Shown here piece after piece: positions 11,821 to 22,948 of a stretch of 64,000 nt of DNA; position 1 is the stretch's first letter, and every line of letters begins with the position of its first letter. Under the pieces are notes generated by a model that saw only the letters and a list, made by a program, of their open reading frames with translations, was not told the origin of the DNA and ran no database searches. The stretch is from Gari tellinella (lineage: Eukaryota > Mollusca > Bivalvia > Cardiida > Psammobiidae): NCBI GenBank assembly GCA_922989275.2, contig OV277858.1, positions 97,016,794-97,080,793 on the forward strand, read 5' to 3'. The translations under genes were made by a program, and so were the position numbers.

Positions 11821-12267
11821 CTTGAAAATATTATCGATATGTTGCAGTCTAGTGCAAATTGGAGAATATGCATGCGACTCTCCACGGGAATTCCATTTTT
11901 TTCCTGCCGCATCAAACATAATTGTGTCGCTACCAACTATTTCCACCACCATATCATCCTCTGTTTGAATTAATTGTTTGCCATCTTATATCAAATTCAA
12001 CTATTTTAAATTTCAAGAGACAATGTTATGATATTAGTGTAAAAAATTATGGGTATTGATCAGACGTCGAGTTACTCGGCATATTATCTGGATCCAAACT
12101 GTTTGCAGATGAAACAGGGTTCGTTATTTACCGTGAAAGGGTGAAATGGGAATTTGCTGAGGACTTGACTTTACAATGTTTATCTGTTTGTCTACTTGTT
12201 TGCTTGTATTGCAAAGCAAGACGTTACAGCATGTCCCATGTTAGATATGGAGAGATGCTTTTATTAA
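11821..12267. other. degenerate alpha hairpin in unclassified sequence
   Basis: A decayed hairpin (GATCAGACGTCGAGTTACTC, then CTGGATCCAAACTGTTTGC) lies at about 12,057-12,112. The rest is unassigned. Confidence 0.45.
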
Positions 12268-12452
12268 CCCTTATTCTGCTGTTCTATCGTCTGCTTTGAA
12301 ATTGTCGTATGCAAAGTTTGTGAAATTTAGATTTATACATTTTTTAAATGAAGAAAGGTAAAGACGAGTGTCAAGTAGTTTGGATCCAGATCAGACGCCG
12401 CGTGATCCAAATTGTTTGCGAAAACCAGTGAAGTTACGATTGGCAGAAAAGG
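12268..12452. mobile_element. F2b MITE with one hairpin arm deleted
   Basis: TTAA on both sides (12,264-12,267 and 12,453-12,456). Left end CCCTTATTCTGC with the CGTCTGCTTTGAAATTGTCG module, right end GGCAGAAAAGG. The hairpin jumps from GACGCCGCGT to GATCCAAATTG. Confidence 0.75.
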
Positions 12453-12498
12453 TTAACCAATCTACTGCAGACTATAATATAATATTAACTGGCATTAC

Positions 12499-12545
12499 CA
12501 AACAGTTTGGAAGAAGATCAGACGCCGAGTTACTTATAGTCTGGT
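12499..12545. repeat. alpha hairpin remnant
   Basis: CAAACAGTTTGGAAGAAGAT then CAGACGCCGAGTTA, followed by a broken return arm. Confidence 0.5.
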
Positions 12546-12784
12546 TAATATATACAGGTTTGACACTTGGTGTACGGTCTCTATTACATACACGTATATC
12601 TATAGTTCTATTGGAAATTATTTTCAAAGATGACCATTTCTACTAAAGGCGGTATTATGGCAAGAGAACGTTTATTGTTTCCGGTGATGTTTATTCATAC
12701 AGGGAAAAATATTTAATGTCGATTTTGTCTATCGGTTTTATTTGATCACCACTTAGCCATTACCATGCTTAGCGCAACTTGCAT

Positions 12785-12960
12785 AACATTTGCAAACAGT
12801 TTGGATTCATATCAGACGCCGCTTAACGCGGCGTCTGATCTGGATCCGAAATTTTGTTACTCGTATTCAACATTTCCCATGTTTCAAAAGCATAATAAAA
12901 GTTTTAGCAGACGATATATTTGAAGCAGACAACAATTCAGCATGATAAGACATTGTAATT
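12785..12960. mobile_element. F2c MITE, right part
   Basis: A hairpin at 12,790-12,850 (GACGCCGCTTAACGCGGCGT tip) is followed by GCAGACGATATATTTGAAGC and CAACAATTCAGCATGATA, the F2c right module seen also at 57.3 kb. Confidence 0.6.
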
Positions 12961-12969
12961 CAGCATGAT

Positions 12970-13074
12970 ACGACTTTGTAAACAGTTTGGATCCTAATCA
13001 GACGCCGCGAAACAGCTATAAAGATGACTTTTAAAAAATGGCAGACGACACTACCAATGGAGACGATATTAAGC
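12970..13074. mobile_element. F2 MITE, partial
   Basis: The left hairpin arm (AAACAGTTTGGATCCTAATC) lacks its return arm. The right end is GCAGACGACACTACC...GCGGTAGAAGGG followed by TTAA. Confidence 0.55.
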
Positions 13075-13254
13075 GGTAGAAGGGTTAAAGTAGACGATAT
13101 AACTTGTCAGGGAAATAGTTAACCAACGTCTGGTTATCCTGGAAACATTCTTATATGACGTATCACAATGAGCCCTAGCGACGTGTATACTCTTATTTAT
13201 AAACAGTGTACATGTGCAGACTACACTTGTGCAATACAAACAACGTAGACCCTT

Positions 13255-13408
13255 AGGAATCCTCTGATCAGCATCTGATCAGGATCCCAACTGTTTGATA
13301 CCCGTTTCGAAATTTCGGAACTCAGACTGCCTTTTATCTAACTTTGAAATTATATATTATATTGAAGACAATAATTTTGATACTGATGATAATTGGCGGT
13401 GAAGGGGT
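13255..13408. mobile_element. F2/F8-like fragment
   Basis: The hairpin arms CTGATCAGCATCTGATCAGG have lost the tip. The right end is GGCGGTGAAGGGG, followed by TAA. Confidence 0.5.
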
Positions 13409-13737
13409 AAAAACATCATGAAAGATTTTGTGTGTAAAGATTGAGCAATTATGTATATTGTCAGCATTTTGTGTTTGAGCAAGCTCCAACCATTTAGCAT
13501 TCCAGATTTTATCAGAACAGAACAGAATTTTATTTCACGTAAACTTTACAGTTTCTATGTAGTGATTTCTCTTTATACGAGAAAATAGAACACTTTTGAC
13601 AAGAAATCCTAGTGGTAAGTTTGTGTTCAATTGTCTAAACTTGAAAGAACACCGTTTGACACTATATTGCGATGCTTTCAGAATCTGATGGATGGGGGGA
13701 AATAACGACACCCCCACTGTAAGTATGATTATGATTA

Positions 13738-13983
13738 CAGTGGAGAATCTGTTATTCTTTCCCAATAAACGCGTTTACGCTAAAACTATTAGTTGCAGTG
13801 CAAACAGTTTGGAGCCAGATCAGACGCCGGGTAACCCGGCGTCTGATCAGGCTCCAAACTGTTTGCCACCAAGATAAACATGAAATATCAGAATTGTCTA
13901 AAAGTTGTTCTTTTCTACGTGTTAGTGCTTTGCGTTTGCGTACGTTTGCGTTTAAACGGGAAAGAATAACAGATTCTCCACTG
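13738..13983 (-). mobile_element. F1 MITE inserted in a TTAA duplication
   Basis: 246 bp with TA on both sides. Removing it joins GAT-TA to ACCCC, which restores TTAA directly before the F2 element at 13,987. Confidence 0.9.
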
Positions 13984-13986
13984 TAA

Positions 13987-14193
13987 CCCCTTCACTGCCA
14001 TGACGTCATCAATTTTAAACAATTGTCGTCTGCCATTTTTTTAAAATGTACATGTCAGGTATTGTGGCTTAAAAAATATTACACTGAGTGCAAACCAGTT
14101 TGGATCCTGATCAGACGCCGGGCTACGCGGCGTCTGATCAGGATTCAGATTGTTTGCAAATAACAATCCTACTCGGGTTCAGCAGTGAAGGGG
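13987..14193. mobile_element. F2 MITE with alpha hairpin
   Basis: Termini CCCCTTCACTGCC / GCAGTGAAGGGG, TGACGTCA near the left end, and hairpin at 14,092-14,157. The right flank is TTAG. The left TTAA is split by the F1 copy at 13,738. Confidence 0.82.
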
Positions 14194-14544
14194 TTAGATA
14201 AATACAAATATTTATTTCGGTAAAAGGTGTACATAACATGGCAAAGCATAATTAAAGCAAATCATATAAGAGTCATGTAATGCGCACTAGAAACCAAGGA
14301 TAACACAAAAAAGGAAAATATTTTTCCTTTTTTCCATTGTGGTCCTTGATTCTAGTGGCAAGACACATTTAAAACATTAAATCATCGAAGACAGACTACA
14401 GCCGGATATAGATCGAATTCGACTTGTTATCACGTGCTGATGATAGAAAACTCCTATAGGAAATTATACATCTCGAAATATTTGTATTGTCAATCAGAAT
14501 TTCTCAATACGATACGAATGTCAAACAGTTCGGTTACGCAGAAA

Positions 14545-15179
14545 TTCATTATCAAAATCTCTGATACAAGGTTCACGAAGCCTCCTTTTTGGCCCTGTAA
14601 AAATCTTTTTTTTCCAATTTATGTTTTAGCTATATTTTCTCTTTATTTGTCAAGTTCAGATATTAATGATTCATATTATACATAAAACTCAACCCAAAAT
14701 CAAGTTTTGACAACTTTATAGTTTCTTGTAAATGGACCACGAGGCCAAAAAAGGCCAAAAAGGCAGATTTTTGGTACAATTCAGGGTATAAATCATAGAA
14801 ATAAACAATGAAGGCACTAATGCGACACAAAGATATTTTAAGTACACAATAAATATTTAAGTTGAAGTAACATATAAAAGTTTTGAAGTGTCGCATGCGT
14901 GCCTTCATAGTTTAATTTTAGGATTTATACCGAGAATTGTACCAAAAATCTGCTTTTTTGTCTTTTTTTGGCCTTTTGGTTCATTCACAAGAAACTATAA
15001 AATTGTCAAAACTTGACTTTGGGTCGTTTGTGTGTATATTATGGAGTATAAGTATCTGATATTGACAAATAAACAGAAAATAAAGATAAAAATATTTTTT
15101 GGAAAAAAAAACTTTTTTTACAGGGCCAAATCGGAGGCTTCGTGAACCTTGTCCTTCATTATCAAAATCTCTGATACAA
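14545..15179. mobile_element. F12 foldback element with 25-bp direct repeats
   Basis: The identical 25-bp sequence TTCATTATCAAAATCTCTGA plus TACAA stands at 14,545-14,569 and 15,155-15,179. Between them is a 585-bp inverted repeat: GGTTCACGAAGCCTCC pairs with GGAGGCTTCGTGAACC. The arms (about 260 bp each, indel-rich) run inward to TGAAGGCAC / GTGCCTTCA around a short spacer. No coding potential. The flanking repeat is far longer than the usual 2-9 bp of DNA transposons. Confidence 0.8.
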
Positions 15180-15299
15180 TTTATTCCGCTCTGAAGAAAC
15201 AATACGGACAATTCCAATTTTCAATTAAATCATTATTGTCCATGCTTTACCATTTAGAGTGGGGTTTTTGTGTTGTTTTTTTTACAATATATTAGAAAA

Positions 15300-15440
15300 T
15301 CACAATAATGCAAACACTGATCAAATTGTTTCTGTAGATGCCCTCTGATCAGGATGTAAATTGTGTAAATAGGATAAGTGTACTATTCAGGTATACTGCT
15401 TGCAAATGATAAGTATCGCTAGGGTTGAATGTGACATCCA
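15300..15440. mobile_element. F8 MITE-like repeat, partial
   Basis: Contains TGCCCTCTGATCAGGAT and a right end TATCGCTAGGGTTGAA, matching the F8 copies at 38.9, 54.3 and 57.5 kb. Confidence 0.55.
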
Positions 15441-15533
15441 ATGAATACGCATTTATATGCTTTTTATTATTTCTACATTTAGAAAAATGGTTCCCACCAA
15501 GGAAGCCTTGTACATAAACACAATTGTTAGATT

Positions 15534-15605
15534 AAAGCAGGTCGAAAGTATTTAAGAACAGCATTCTGTTTTATTTTCAACCAGCTTTAAGTGGTCACCT
15601 GTCTT
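15534..15605. repeat. beta hairpin
   Basis: TTAAAGCAGGTCGAAAGTAT faces TTTTCAACCAGCTTTAAG, followed by TGGTCACCTG as in F3. The outer ends are not recognised. Confidence 0.65.
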
Positions 15606-15701
15606 CAAAACAAGAAAAAAGCTATGGTATAACTAGTTTATATATGTATGACTGTATCGCATTATACTACTGTCTTCAAAATCAGAAACAATCTACATGT
15701 A

Positions 15702-15947
15702 CAGTGGAGAATCTGTTATTCTCTCCCAATAAACGCGTTTACGCTAAAACTATTATTTGCAGTGCAAACAGTTTGGAGCCAGATCAGACGCCGGGTAACC
15801 CGGCGTCTGATCAGGCTCCAAACTGTTTGCCACCAAGATAAACATGAAATATCAAAATTGTCCAAAAGTTGTTCTTTTCTACGTTTTAGTGATTTGCGTT
15901 TGCGTACGTTTGCGTTTAAACGGGAAAGAATAACAGATTCTCAACTG
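15702..15947 (-). mobile_element. F1 MITE, full length
   Basis: 246 bp, TA flanks, right terminus TTCTCAACTG with one change. Hairpin intact. Confidence 0.9.
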
Positions 15948-16203
15948 TATGTTATAATGGGTCAATACAAAGTTGTCCTTATTGCATTACGTTTTTTCTT
16001 GTAAATATAATGTTTTGTAACAGGAAGGGGAGTTTATATCCTATATTCAAATGACTGAAAGGACATAACATGTAATACATTGTAACAAAGTGAATATGAT
16101 GGCATGTTATTTCCTACAGGATTTTTCTTACGTCAATGTTTGGTAGCAAGTTACATATTGTATAGAATTTAATACGCACCGCAATATCCGACTAAGGTCG
16201 ACT

Positions 16204-16271
16204 GAGCAAACAGTTTGGACCCAGATCAGACGCAGCGATACGCGGCGTCTGATCTGAATCAAGACTGTTGG
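16204..16271. repeat. alpha hairpin
   Basis: CAAACAGTTTGGACCCAGAT then CAGACGCAGCG, with the return arm CGGCGTCTGATCTGAATC. The surrounding family is unclear. Confidence 0.65.
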
Positions 16272-16400
16272 CGTCCGTATCAATATGGCTACAGTAAATA
16301 AATCAAATAATTGATTTTTGCATAAAAGTGCAGATGATATCTATTAACGCTGTCCTAGAGAATGTAGCTAGATCTAGTTATCCCTTTATCATGCTATCAT

Positions 16401-16520
16401 TTGCAAACAGTTTGGATTCAGATCAGACACAGGGTACCTTTGCATCTGATTAGGACCAAAACGGGTTGACACTTGTATTGAGACATTTTTGTAAACAGTT
16501 TGGATCCAAACAGTTTGACA
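16401..16520. repeat. two decayed alpha hairpins
   Basis: The first (16,401-16,470) keeps both arms in degraded form. The second (about 16,492-16,518) is reduced to CAGTTTGGATCCAAACAG, i.e. the outer arm bases with the whole centre missing. Confidence 0.6.
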
Positions 16521-16737
16521 CGCTCATCAATATTAAATTTCCTTTGGTCACAATGCCTTAAATCTAACTTTGAAACGAACATGCAGCCAACAATCTTAAA
16601 GAGACTCGCATCCAGATTTAGCTTTAAAGATAGTAATTTGAAAATATATGTCAAATGCTTATATAAACGGGTAAGAATTAGTTAATGATAAGAAATTCTG
16701 CTTAAAAATGCATTTCAATAAAGAAAATATTGATCTG

Positions 16738-16815
16738 GTGGGAATCGAACCCGGGTCCTGGCATGGCTTGACATAAGGCAAAATATGAAAACCACTTAGC
16801 CCACTGGGTCACGGA
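16738..16815 (-). mobile_element. tRNA-derived SINE head
   Basis: Read on the minus strand it has an A box-like TGACCCAGTGGGCTAAGTGG and a perfect B box GGTTCGATTCC about 50 bases later. The acceptor ends do not pair, so it is not a functional tRNA gene. The 3' body is not obvious. Confidence 0.6.
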
Positions 16816-17246
16816 ACTATTCATATATCTAGAATCGATTTAACGTATTTCAATGTGTAGCGATGAAGAGTACATGCAACTACATAATTCGACTCGGGTT
16901 TATGTCTGAGTCCTTGATCAATTTCTATAGCGTCTTTCGACGCTATGTATAAAACGATGGAAAATATCTAAAAAACCTAAGATTTGAAGACTTTTCTAGA
17001 GGGTGTTTTTAGACTGGTCATATTTTCCCAGTGCCAGATGCACGATAATGCTACCCTTTTGGTTATATTTGAGTATTTTCTTTTATTTTTGCAAATGCAC
17101 CATCTGGTTGCGAGTCGCTTTAACCCGTTACTCCATATACGCATTTTTAATACCTTTAATGTATTCCTCAACATGATGGAAATAGTTCAAATGTATACAA
17201 ATATCAATGTGCACTATTGTTAATATATTCTATATTCTAAAAGGTG
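16816..17246. other. no recognisable feature
   Basis: Unclassified sequence without a gene. Confidence 0.45.
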
Positions 17247-17330
17247 GTAGCTTAAAGCAGGCTAAAAGTTAAGCGGAATGTGCCTTAAAGCGCATTCTGC
17301 TTTAGGCTACTTGGAACCCCTTGAAGTAGT
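17247..17330. repeat. beta hairpin, eroded
   Basis: TTAAAGCAGGCTAAAAGTTA pairs with GCGCATTCTGCTTTA. The outer part of the return arm is diverged (TACTTGGAACCCC). Confidence 0.6.
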
Positions 17331-17457
17331 CGCATGCCTTTACATGTACAACTCGAAATTGTTAAGGAGTACAGGTTTAAAAACAGACACTCAATTTGAC
17401 ATTGAAAGGGATAAGTCGCGCTAAGGATGATAAACGGACCAACCCTTTATCTTTTTA

Positions 17458-17701
17458 CCCTTTCGGTGCCAATCAAATCGAGAGGTTTTTACTCCTTAAC
17501 CGTTATTTCGTCGTCTGCTTCAATATTTTTGTTTACAAAATCATTTCAAAATCAGATTTAAGGAAGTACATACCTAAAAAAGAAATATTGATATGAGTGT
17601 CAAACAGTTTGGATCCTGATCAGACGCCGCGTAACGCGGCGTCTGATCTGGATCCAAACGGTTTGCAAAAACAAACTAATATGACTCCAGCGATGAAAGG
17701 G
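17458..17701. mobile_element. F2b MITE with alpha hairpin
   Basis: Left CCCTTTCGGTGCC, then a CGTCTGCTTCAATATT module, the complete hairpin at 17,603-17,668, and right end GCGATGAAAGGG followed by TTAA. A second left-end-like TTAACC occurs at about 17,495, so the exact start is uncertain. Confidence 0.7.
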
Positions 17702-17705
17702 TTAA

Positions 17706-18684
17706 AAGTTTGACCAAGGATTTAAGGAAACCCCAGTTTCCTGTTCAAGGAAGCTCAATTAGTTCTCTGGCTTTTGATGTGTCTGGCATTGTTTACTTCA
17801 TCCATGTTGCAGACCCGATTTCGTCCCAATCAAATATAATGAGGACGCATTCTATCTTCAGTTTTTTCCCCATTTTCGACATGGAGTTCAAATAAGGGAC
17901 AAAAAACGACATGTTGATCAAATTACAAAAAAATAGGAAATGATTTGCATGATGTGCCAAATAAGACGTCTTGTAAGGGTTCTTAATAAGACGATATTTC
18001 TTGAGAGTTGAATGAAATCCTTTACCAAATAGCATGTTTGATTTGTTCGATTTGTTTGTTTGTTAACGTCCGTTTCTGCCACCTATGGGCTAATTGAATG
18101 CCCCAGAGAGAGGGGAAAGGATACAGAGAAACCGGGCGCGATGCCCTAATCTTATTATCGAAAGGATGCTCTGGTTCTTGTAGATGCCCAGTGCATGTAA
18201 TGCACTGATACATCGGTGTTTTTGGTTTGAAGCCAAGTGACCATTTAAACCAGGTTGAAAGTAAAGCAGAACGTGCCTTAAGGGACATCATCGAATATGA
18301 CTCGAAGCAAGTTTGAGTAATATTACATGCAATTCAACTGAAGATATATTCGACCTAAGCAAATTTAAATTGTAAAGATTCGACTGTATATATCAAAATT
18401 GCCATTTAAAACAATTGAAGATAACGGTTTGTGAACGGGAGGTCCAATTGAAGTATACGATTCCAATGCCCGTTCAAATAGATACAAATATACATTATAC
18501 CATTTTACTTCCATAGCATCAATAGTAACCACATACAAATTGTTCTCTGCAGGTTCTTTAAAGTTAAATACTTAAACTTTTGATGGCATTAAAATGAGTA
18601 TGAAGGTCAGAATTACTAAACGACTGTTCAGGATCAAAACAGTTTTTAAAACATATTTGTAGATACTGTTAATAACACCCTTAA
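17706..18684. other. unclassified, with a half beta hairpin
   Basis: A lone left beta arm (CAGGTTGAAAGTAAAGCAGA) lies at 18,250-18,285, and an eroded alpha remnant near 18,629. I see no gene. Confidence 0.4.
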
Positions 18685-18861
18685 CCCAATAATTCTCAAT
18701 GACGTCATAAAGTGCTATTGCAACAGTTTTAATCCTAATTAGGATCAAAACTATTTGCCACTTGTTTTTAAATCACGTCAATTAAACTGCCTTTAATCTA
18801 ACTTAGAAACGATATTGCACACAGTGATATTGAAGCAGATAACAATTTTGCGGTGAAGGGG
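18685..18861. mobile_element. F2 MITE, hairpin reduced
   Basis: TTAA at 18,681-18,684, a TGACGTCA near the left end, and right end GCGGTGAAGGGG. The hairpin is down to TTTTAATCCTAATTAGGATC with flanks; the GACGCC centre is gone. Confidence 0.6.
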
Positions 18862-18877
18862 TAAACTTCTGATGATA

Positions 18878-19123
18878 CAGTGGAGAATCTGTTATTCTTT
18901 CCCGTTTAAACGCGAACGTACGCAAACGCAAAGCACTAAAACGTAGAAAAGAACAACTTTTGGACAATTCTGATATTTCATGTTTATCTTGGTGGCAAAC
19001 AGTTTGGAGCCTGATCAGACGCCGGGTTACCCGGCGTCTGATCTGGCTCCAAACTGTTTGCACTGCAAATAATAGTTTTAGCGTAATCGCGTTTATTGGG
19101 AAAGAATAACAGATTCTCCACTG
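18878..19123 (+). mobile_element. F1 MITE, full length
   Basis: 246 bp, TA flanks, intact hairpin. Confidence 0.9.
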
Positions 19124-19215
19124 TAATTAGATCATGAAAGGGTTAACAACTTCTTTATGGCACTTGACCTCCAGACATGTCTGGAATTAAAGGTACGTAA
19201 ACATATTTAGGACTA

Positions 19216-19400
19216 CAGTTGTACTTCGATATCTCGACCTCGCTTAACTCGAACTATCTGATATTTCGATACATGAATTACGTTACTTCATGATCGGTTA
19301 AGTCGAACATATCCGTGTTTCGAAGTTTAAACGTTGCTTAGCGACATTTTAACTTTGAAATACGGTTATGTTCGACATGCTCAAGATGCGTGACTTCTTG
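19216..19400. mobile_element. F6 MITE-like element, right end lost
   Basis: Starts TA-CAGTTGTACTTCGATATC and contains the hairpin AAGTTTAAACGTTGCTTAGC / ACATTTTAACTTTGAAATAC. It peters out after TATGTTCGACATGC. Confidence 0.6.
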
Positions 19401-19973
19401 CGTGTGTATATATAATATGTTCTATTATTTCAACAGAAACCACTATGAAGCCTTCATTTTACGAAATATCTTGAGATTATTCACTGACGGTTTAAAAGAG
19501 ACAGACACGCCGGTGGCAATTGACATTTAAGTTGAAAACATCACTTTTACAGAAAGATGTGATAATGTTGTGCAAAAGGTTATTAAGTTTTGACTTTTGA
19601 CAGAAACGTAGCCCGGGGAATTTAATTTTTAAGTTCAATGACACACATATACCCTATTTTAACGTACTCTATTTATATAAATATACTGGTATTTTATATC
19701 CAAATATGGATAAGATGGACAACAGAGTCCATACAAGGAAATTGTCATGTATATTTTAATAGCAATCCAGTGTATCATGTAACAAGAAACATGTTTATGT
19801 TTACGTTACTTAATAAAAATGTTTGAATCTTGAATCTATTAGAACTCCTCGTCTTTATCCATGTGCTCTTCATACCGGAAGTCAATTAACTTTTTTAAAG
19901 TAGCTGCTAGCTATTGTAATTATCTCGATATAAAGAGCAATTACATACAGTACCAATAGGATACACAGCCATG
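19401..19973. other. no recognisable feature
   Basis: AT-rich, no gene seen. Confidence 0.45.
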
Positions 19974-20130
19974 CACAGGGGAGAAACTAATGTTATTCTT
20001 TTCCAATATACGCATTATAAACCCTCCAATATTTCCATTGTATTTCCATTGCAAAACGTTTGGAGCTTAATCAAACGCCGGGTGACCCGGCGCCTGACCA
20101 GGCTCCAAACTATTTTCCATTCAGATAACA
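19974..20130 (-). mobile_element. F1b MITE, truncated
   Basis: The left terminus CAGGGGAGAAACTAATGTTA and a hairpin with a GCCGGGTGACCCGGC tip are present. The long arm and far terminus are missing. Confidence 0.65.
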
Positions 20131-20696
20131 TAAACCGCCAACCAATTTCATGAAACAAATTTCTTTAAAATGTATTTTTACATAAACCCTTTTCCTAAAA
20201 CTTACATTCCCGTGTTTACAAAGCACTGTTATGCATTTATAAAACCCCTATTTAGGTACACTTAACGAATCTTCTAACTGTGCACTTTTCTTTTCGTTAT
20301 ATATCTGTTATTTATAAGAATTTCTACACAATTGTTTGCGTGTTGGCTATTGACGGACATTGAAATGTCATATCATTATCAAATGTAAAAAAATTGTTTG
20401 ACGACCCAGTGAACCATGAAACGACAAAATACTTAATTTGCACGAGAAAATCGTGAACTGTTGAAAAATTGTTTCGATATTTTTCTCTTCCATTCGCTAT
20501 CAAGCCGCACATTAGGAAAACATGTTGTGTACGAATATCTTGATCGAGCGACGTTGAATAGCCATTCAACAATGCGTAACGTCGATATGGCGACGGCATG
20601 CTGTTATAAACAATGCTGGACAAAGGAGTTACTGAATTCAAACCGTTTGTTTGTCTAAATTGACAAAAATACTGTTTAAATGACTTTTTGTTACAC
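20131..20696. other. no recognisable feature
   Basis: The minus-strand frame here (20,324-20,773) ends inside a SINE head and shows no family resemblance. Confidence 0.4.
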
Positions 20697-20790
20697 TCAC
20701 CGTCGGACGTGGTCGAAGAGTAACGCGCTCGACTACGATACCAGGGGTCGTGAGATCGACCCCGCCTGACCAATTTCTTTCGAATAAGAC
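20697..20790 (+). mobile_element. tRNA-derived SINE head
   Basis: GTGGTCGAAGAGTAACGCGC (A-box region) and GAGATCGACCCC (B-box variant) are spaced as in a tRNA. The internal GACTACGATACCAGGGGTCG is shared with the minus-strand SINE at 52.9 kb (ACTACGGTACCAGGGGTCG), so they are one family. Confidence 0.6.
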
Positions 20791-21518
20791 TTTATAAAAA
20801 CCAAAGCCCAATGTATTGATCAGTTCTTTACACTGGGTATCTAAAATAACCAGCGAATAAGAGTAGGGATTGGCACCTGAGATTTCTGTATACGCCCCCT
20901 CTCTCTTTCTGACTCATATTTTTCGTTCAAATTTATATATTTTTGTTTTGTATTAATAGAGTAAACATATTACATGTACCATCAGAAATATGTCTTCTTG
21001 ATTTCTGCAAAGTTTTAGCACGATCTGATCATTAGCGCCGGAGATATAATACCATATATAAGTGCATAGTTAGAAGATTAGTTAAGTTCGGTATCTAAAG
21101 ACGAACTTGAATATAGCAGGGTGACATGGAAGCAGAAAGGCAACACTGGAATTTTATTCATTGATTCGACCTGTTTTTGTGCACCGCTTGTCTTCATCAC
21201 TAAAACAAAGAAATGGTAGTTCTGTGAAAAGTAAAAGAAAACAAACAAATACATGTACAATAGAAATACACTTCAGGTATATTCTGCTTTATTTTCCCAC
21301 CTGCTTTAAGTGATCAAATGCCTTTAAAACAAGAATCATTGTATCGGATAATGGGTTCAAACAGAATGGAAACGAATCAATGCATACAGTCGTAAACTTG
21401 AGAGATAACCGTAATTTGTGAAAACGACTTTTCTCGAACATACCCATGGCTTTCAGCTGTGATGAGTTCAGAAAAGAAATCGATGGCCGTCGATGGCTTT
21501 GGCTACCGGTCTGAAATA
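20791..21518. other. SINE body or unclassified; part of a beta hairpin
   Basis: A right beta arm (TTCTGCTTTATTTTCC then CACCTGCTTTAAG) lies at 21,280-21,312. No gene seen. Confidence 0.35.
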
Positions 21519-21751
21519 CAGTGGAGAAAACGTAATTTCTTCGTTCAAATGCAAACGCATTGCAATGAAATATAGAACATTACAACCTTTTGACAATTCA
21601 GACTATCAGTTTTAATCTGAGTGGCAAAGAGTTTGGAGCCTGATCAGACGCCGGGTTTCCCGGCGTCAGATCTGGCTCAAAACTCTTTGCAATGAAAACA
21701 ATAGTTTAAGCGCAACCGGGGTTATTTGGAAAGAAAACGTTTTCTCTACTG
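21519..21751 (+). mobile_element. F1b MITE
   Basis: 233 bp, TA flanks, CAGTGGAGAAAACG / GTTTTCTCTACTG termini, hairpin with GCCGGGTTTCCCGGC tip. The arm sequence resembles the 36.6 and 51.7 kb copies. Confidence 0.8.
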
Positions 21752-21995
21752 TACTCTGCACGCAGCACACGGGACACAGACTGCTAACCTAAACAGCAAA
21801 CAATGGTTATTGAACATGCTACAGTTAATTCATTTAACATATTAAATTACATCTATTTGCAGGGCGAAAATGATCTTAAAGTTACACACTAGGCTAAATC
21901 AGTGCAGAACTAACGGTATTAATGTTAAAAGTCTATTGCAATTCTATACACTGATGGCACTTTTGGGAAAAAATGTTTAAAATAGTTGGGAACCA

Positions 21996-22238
21996 GGGAC
22001 CCGTTTCATAAAACTTCGTACGACAAAATGTTGTCGTAAGTCAGATTATAAAAGTCTAAATTATTCTTTATTTGTCAATCTAATCCTGTCTTGTGACATC
22101 TCTTTGGAATCGTCTTGAAAAGACGATTCCAAAGAGATATCACAAGACAGGATTGGATAGAGAAATCAGAAATTAAATTAAATAAAATTGAATGACTTAC
22201 GACCGTTTTTGACGTACGAAGTTTTATGATACGGGCCC
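21996..22238. mobile_element. F10 MITE, first of a tandem pair
   Basis: Termini GGGACCCGTTTCATAAAACT / GTTTTATGATACGGGCCC. The inner hairpin TATCTCTTTGGAATCGTC-type (ATCTCTTTGGAATCGTCTTG against AAGACGATTCCAAAGAGAT) is nearly perfect. Confidence 0.8.
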
Positions 22239-22240
22239 CA

Positions 22241-22483
22241 GGGACCCGTTTCATAAAACTCTGTACTACAAACGTTGTCGTAAGTAAGATGATAAAAGTC
22301 TCAGTAATTATTGATTTCTCCATCTTACCCTGTCTTGTGACATATCTTTTGAATCGGATTGAAAATACAATGTCGAAGAGATGTCACAAGACGGGATTAG
22401 ATGGAGGAATCAGACATTTAAGTGTATTTGAAGTTTTGACTTTAAACCGTTTTTGTCGTACGACGTTTTATGAAACGGGCCCC
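22241..22483. mobile_element. F10 MITE, second of a tandem pair
   Basis: Head-to-tail with the first copy, separated by about 2 bases. Same termini and length; its inner hairpin is more diverged. The pair may share one target-site edge. Confidence 0.78.
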
Positions 22484-22533
22484 AGATGAGACGCCGAGTT
22501 AACTCAGTTTCAATTTTTAGTTTTATTAGCATA

Positions 22534-22779
22534 CAGTGGAGAATCTGTTATTCTTTCCCGTTTGAACGCAAACGTACGCAAACGCAAAGCAATAAAACGT
22601 AGAAAAGAACAACTTTTAGACAATTCTGATTATTCATGTTTATCTTGGTAGCAAACAGTTTGGAGCCTGATCAGACGCCGGGTTACCCGGCGTCTGATCT
22701 GGCTCCAAACTGTTTGTATTGTAAATAATAGTTTTAGCGTCAACGCGTTTATTGGGAAAGAATAACAGATTATCCACTG
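22534..22779 (+). mobile_element. F1 MITE, full length
   Basis: 246 bp, TA flanks, right terminus TTATCCACTG. Directly upstream (22,484-22,500) is a scrap of alpha-type sequence (GATGAGACGCCGAGTTAACT). Confidence 0.88.
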
Positions 22780-22844
22780 TAAGAGCAATAAACATGTTAC
22801 CTTTGGCCATTTGTAAGCCAGATTTCCTCCCTATAACAACTCCG

Positions 22845-22948
22845 CCGGGTTACAAAGTTTCTGAATTTGCTTCAAACCTTTTTGCAATTGACATAACAGT
22901 TTTATCATAACCGCGTTTATTGGAAAAGAATAACGTATTATCAACTTT
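22845..22948 (+). mobile_element. F1b MITE, right half only
   Basis: Starts at the hairpin tip (GCCGGGTTAC) and continues through ACCGCGTTTATTGGAAAAGA to TTATCAACT. Confidence 0.6.

Noticed and set aside
16738..16815. Functional tRNA gene on the minus strand
   Set aside because: Good A and B boxes, but the acceptor strands do not pair and the anticodon arm is not formed. A SINE head is the better reading.
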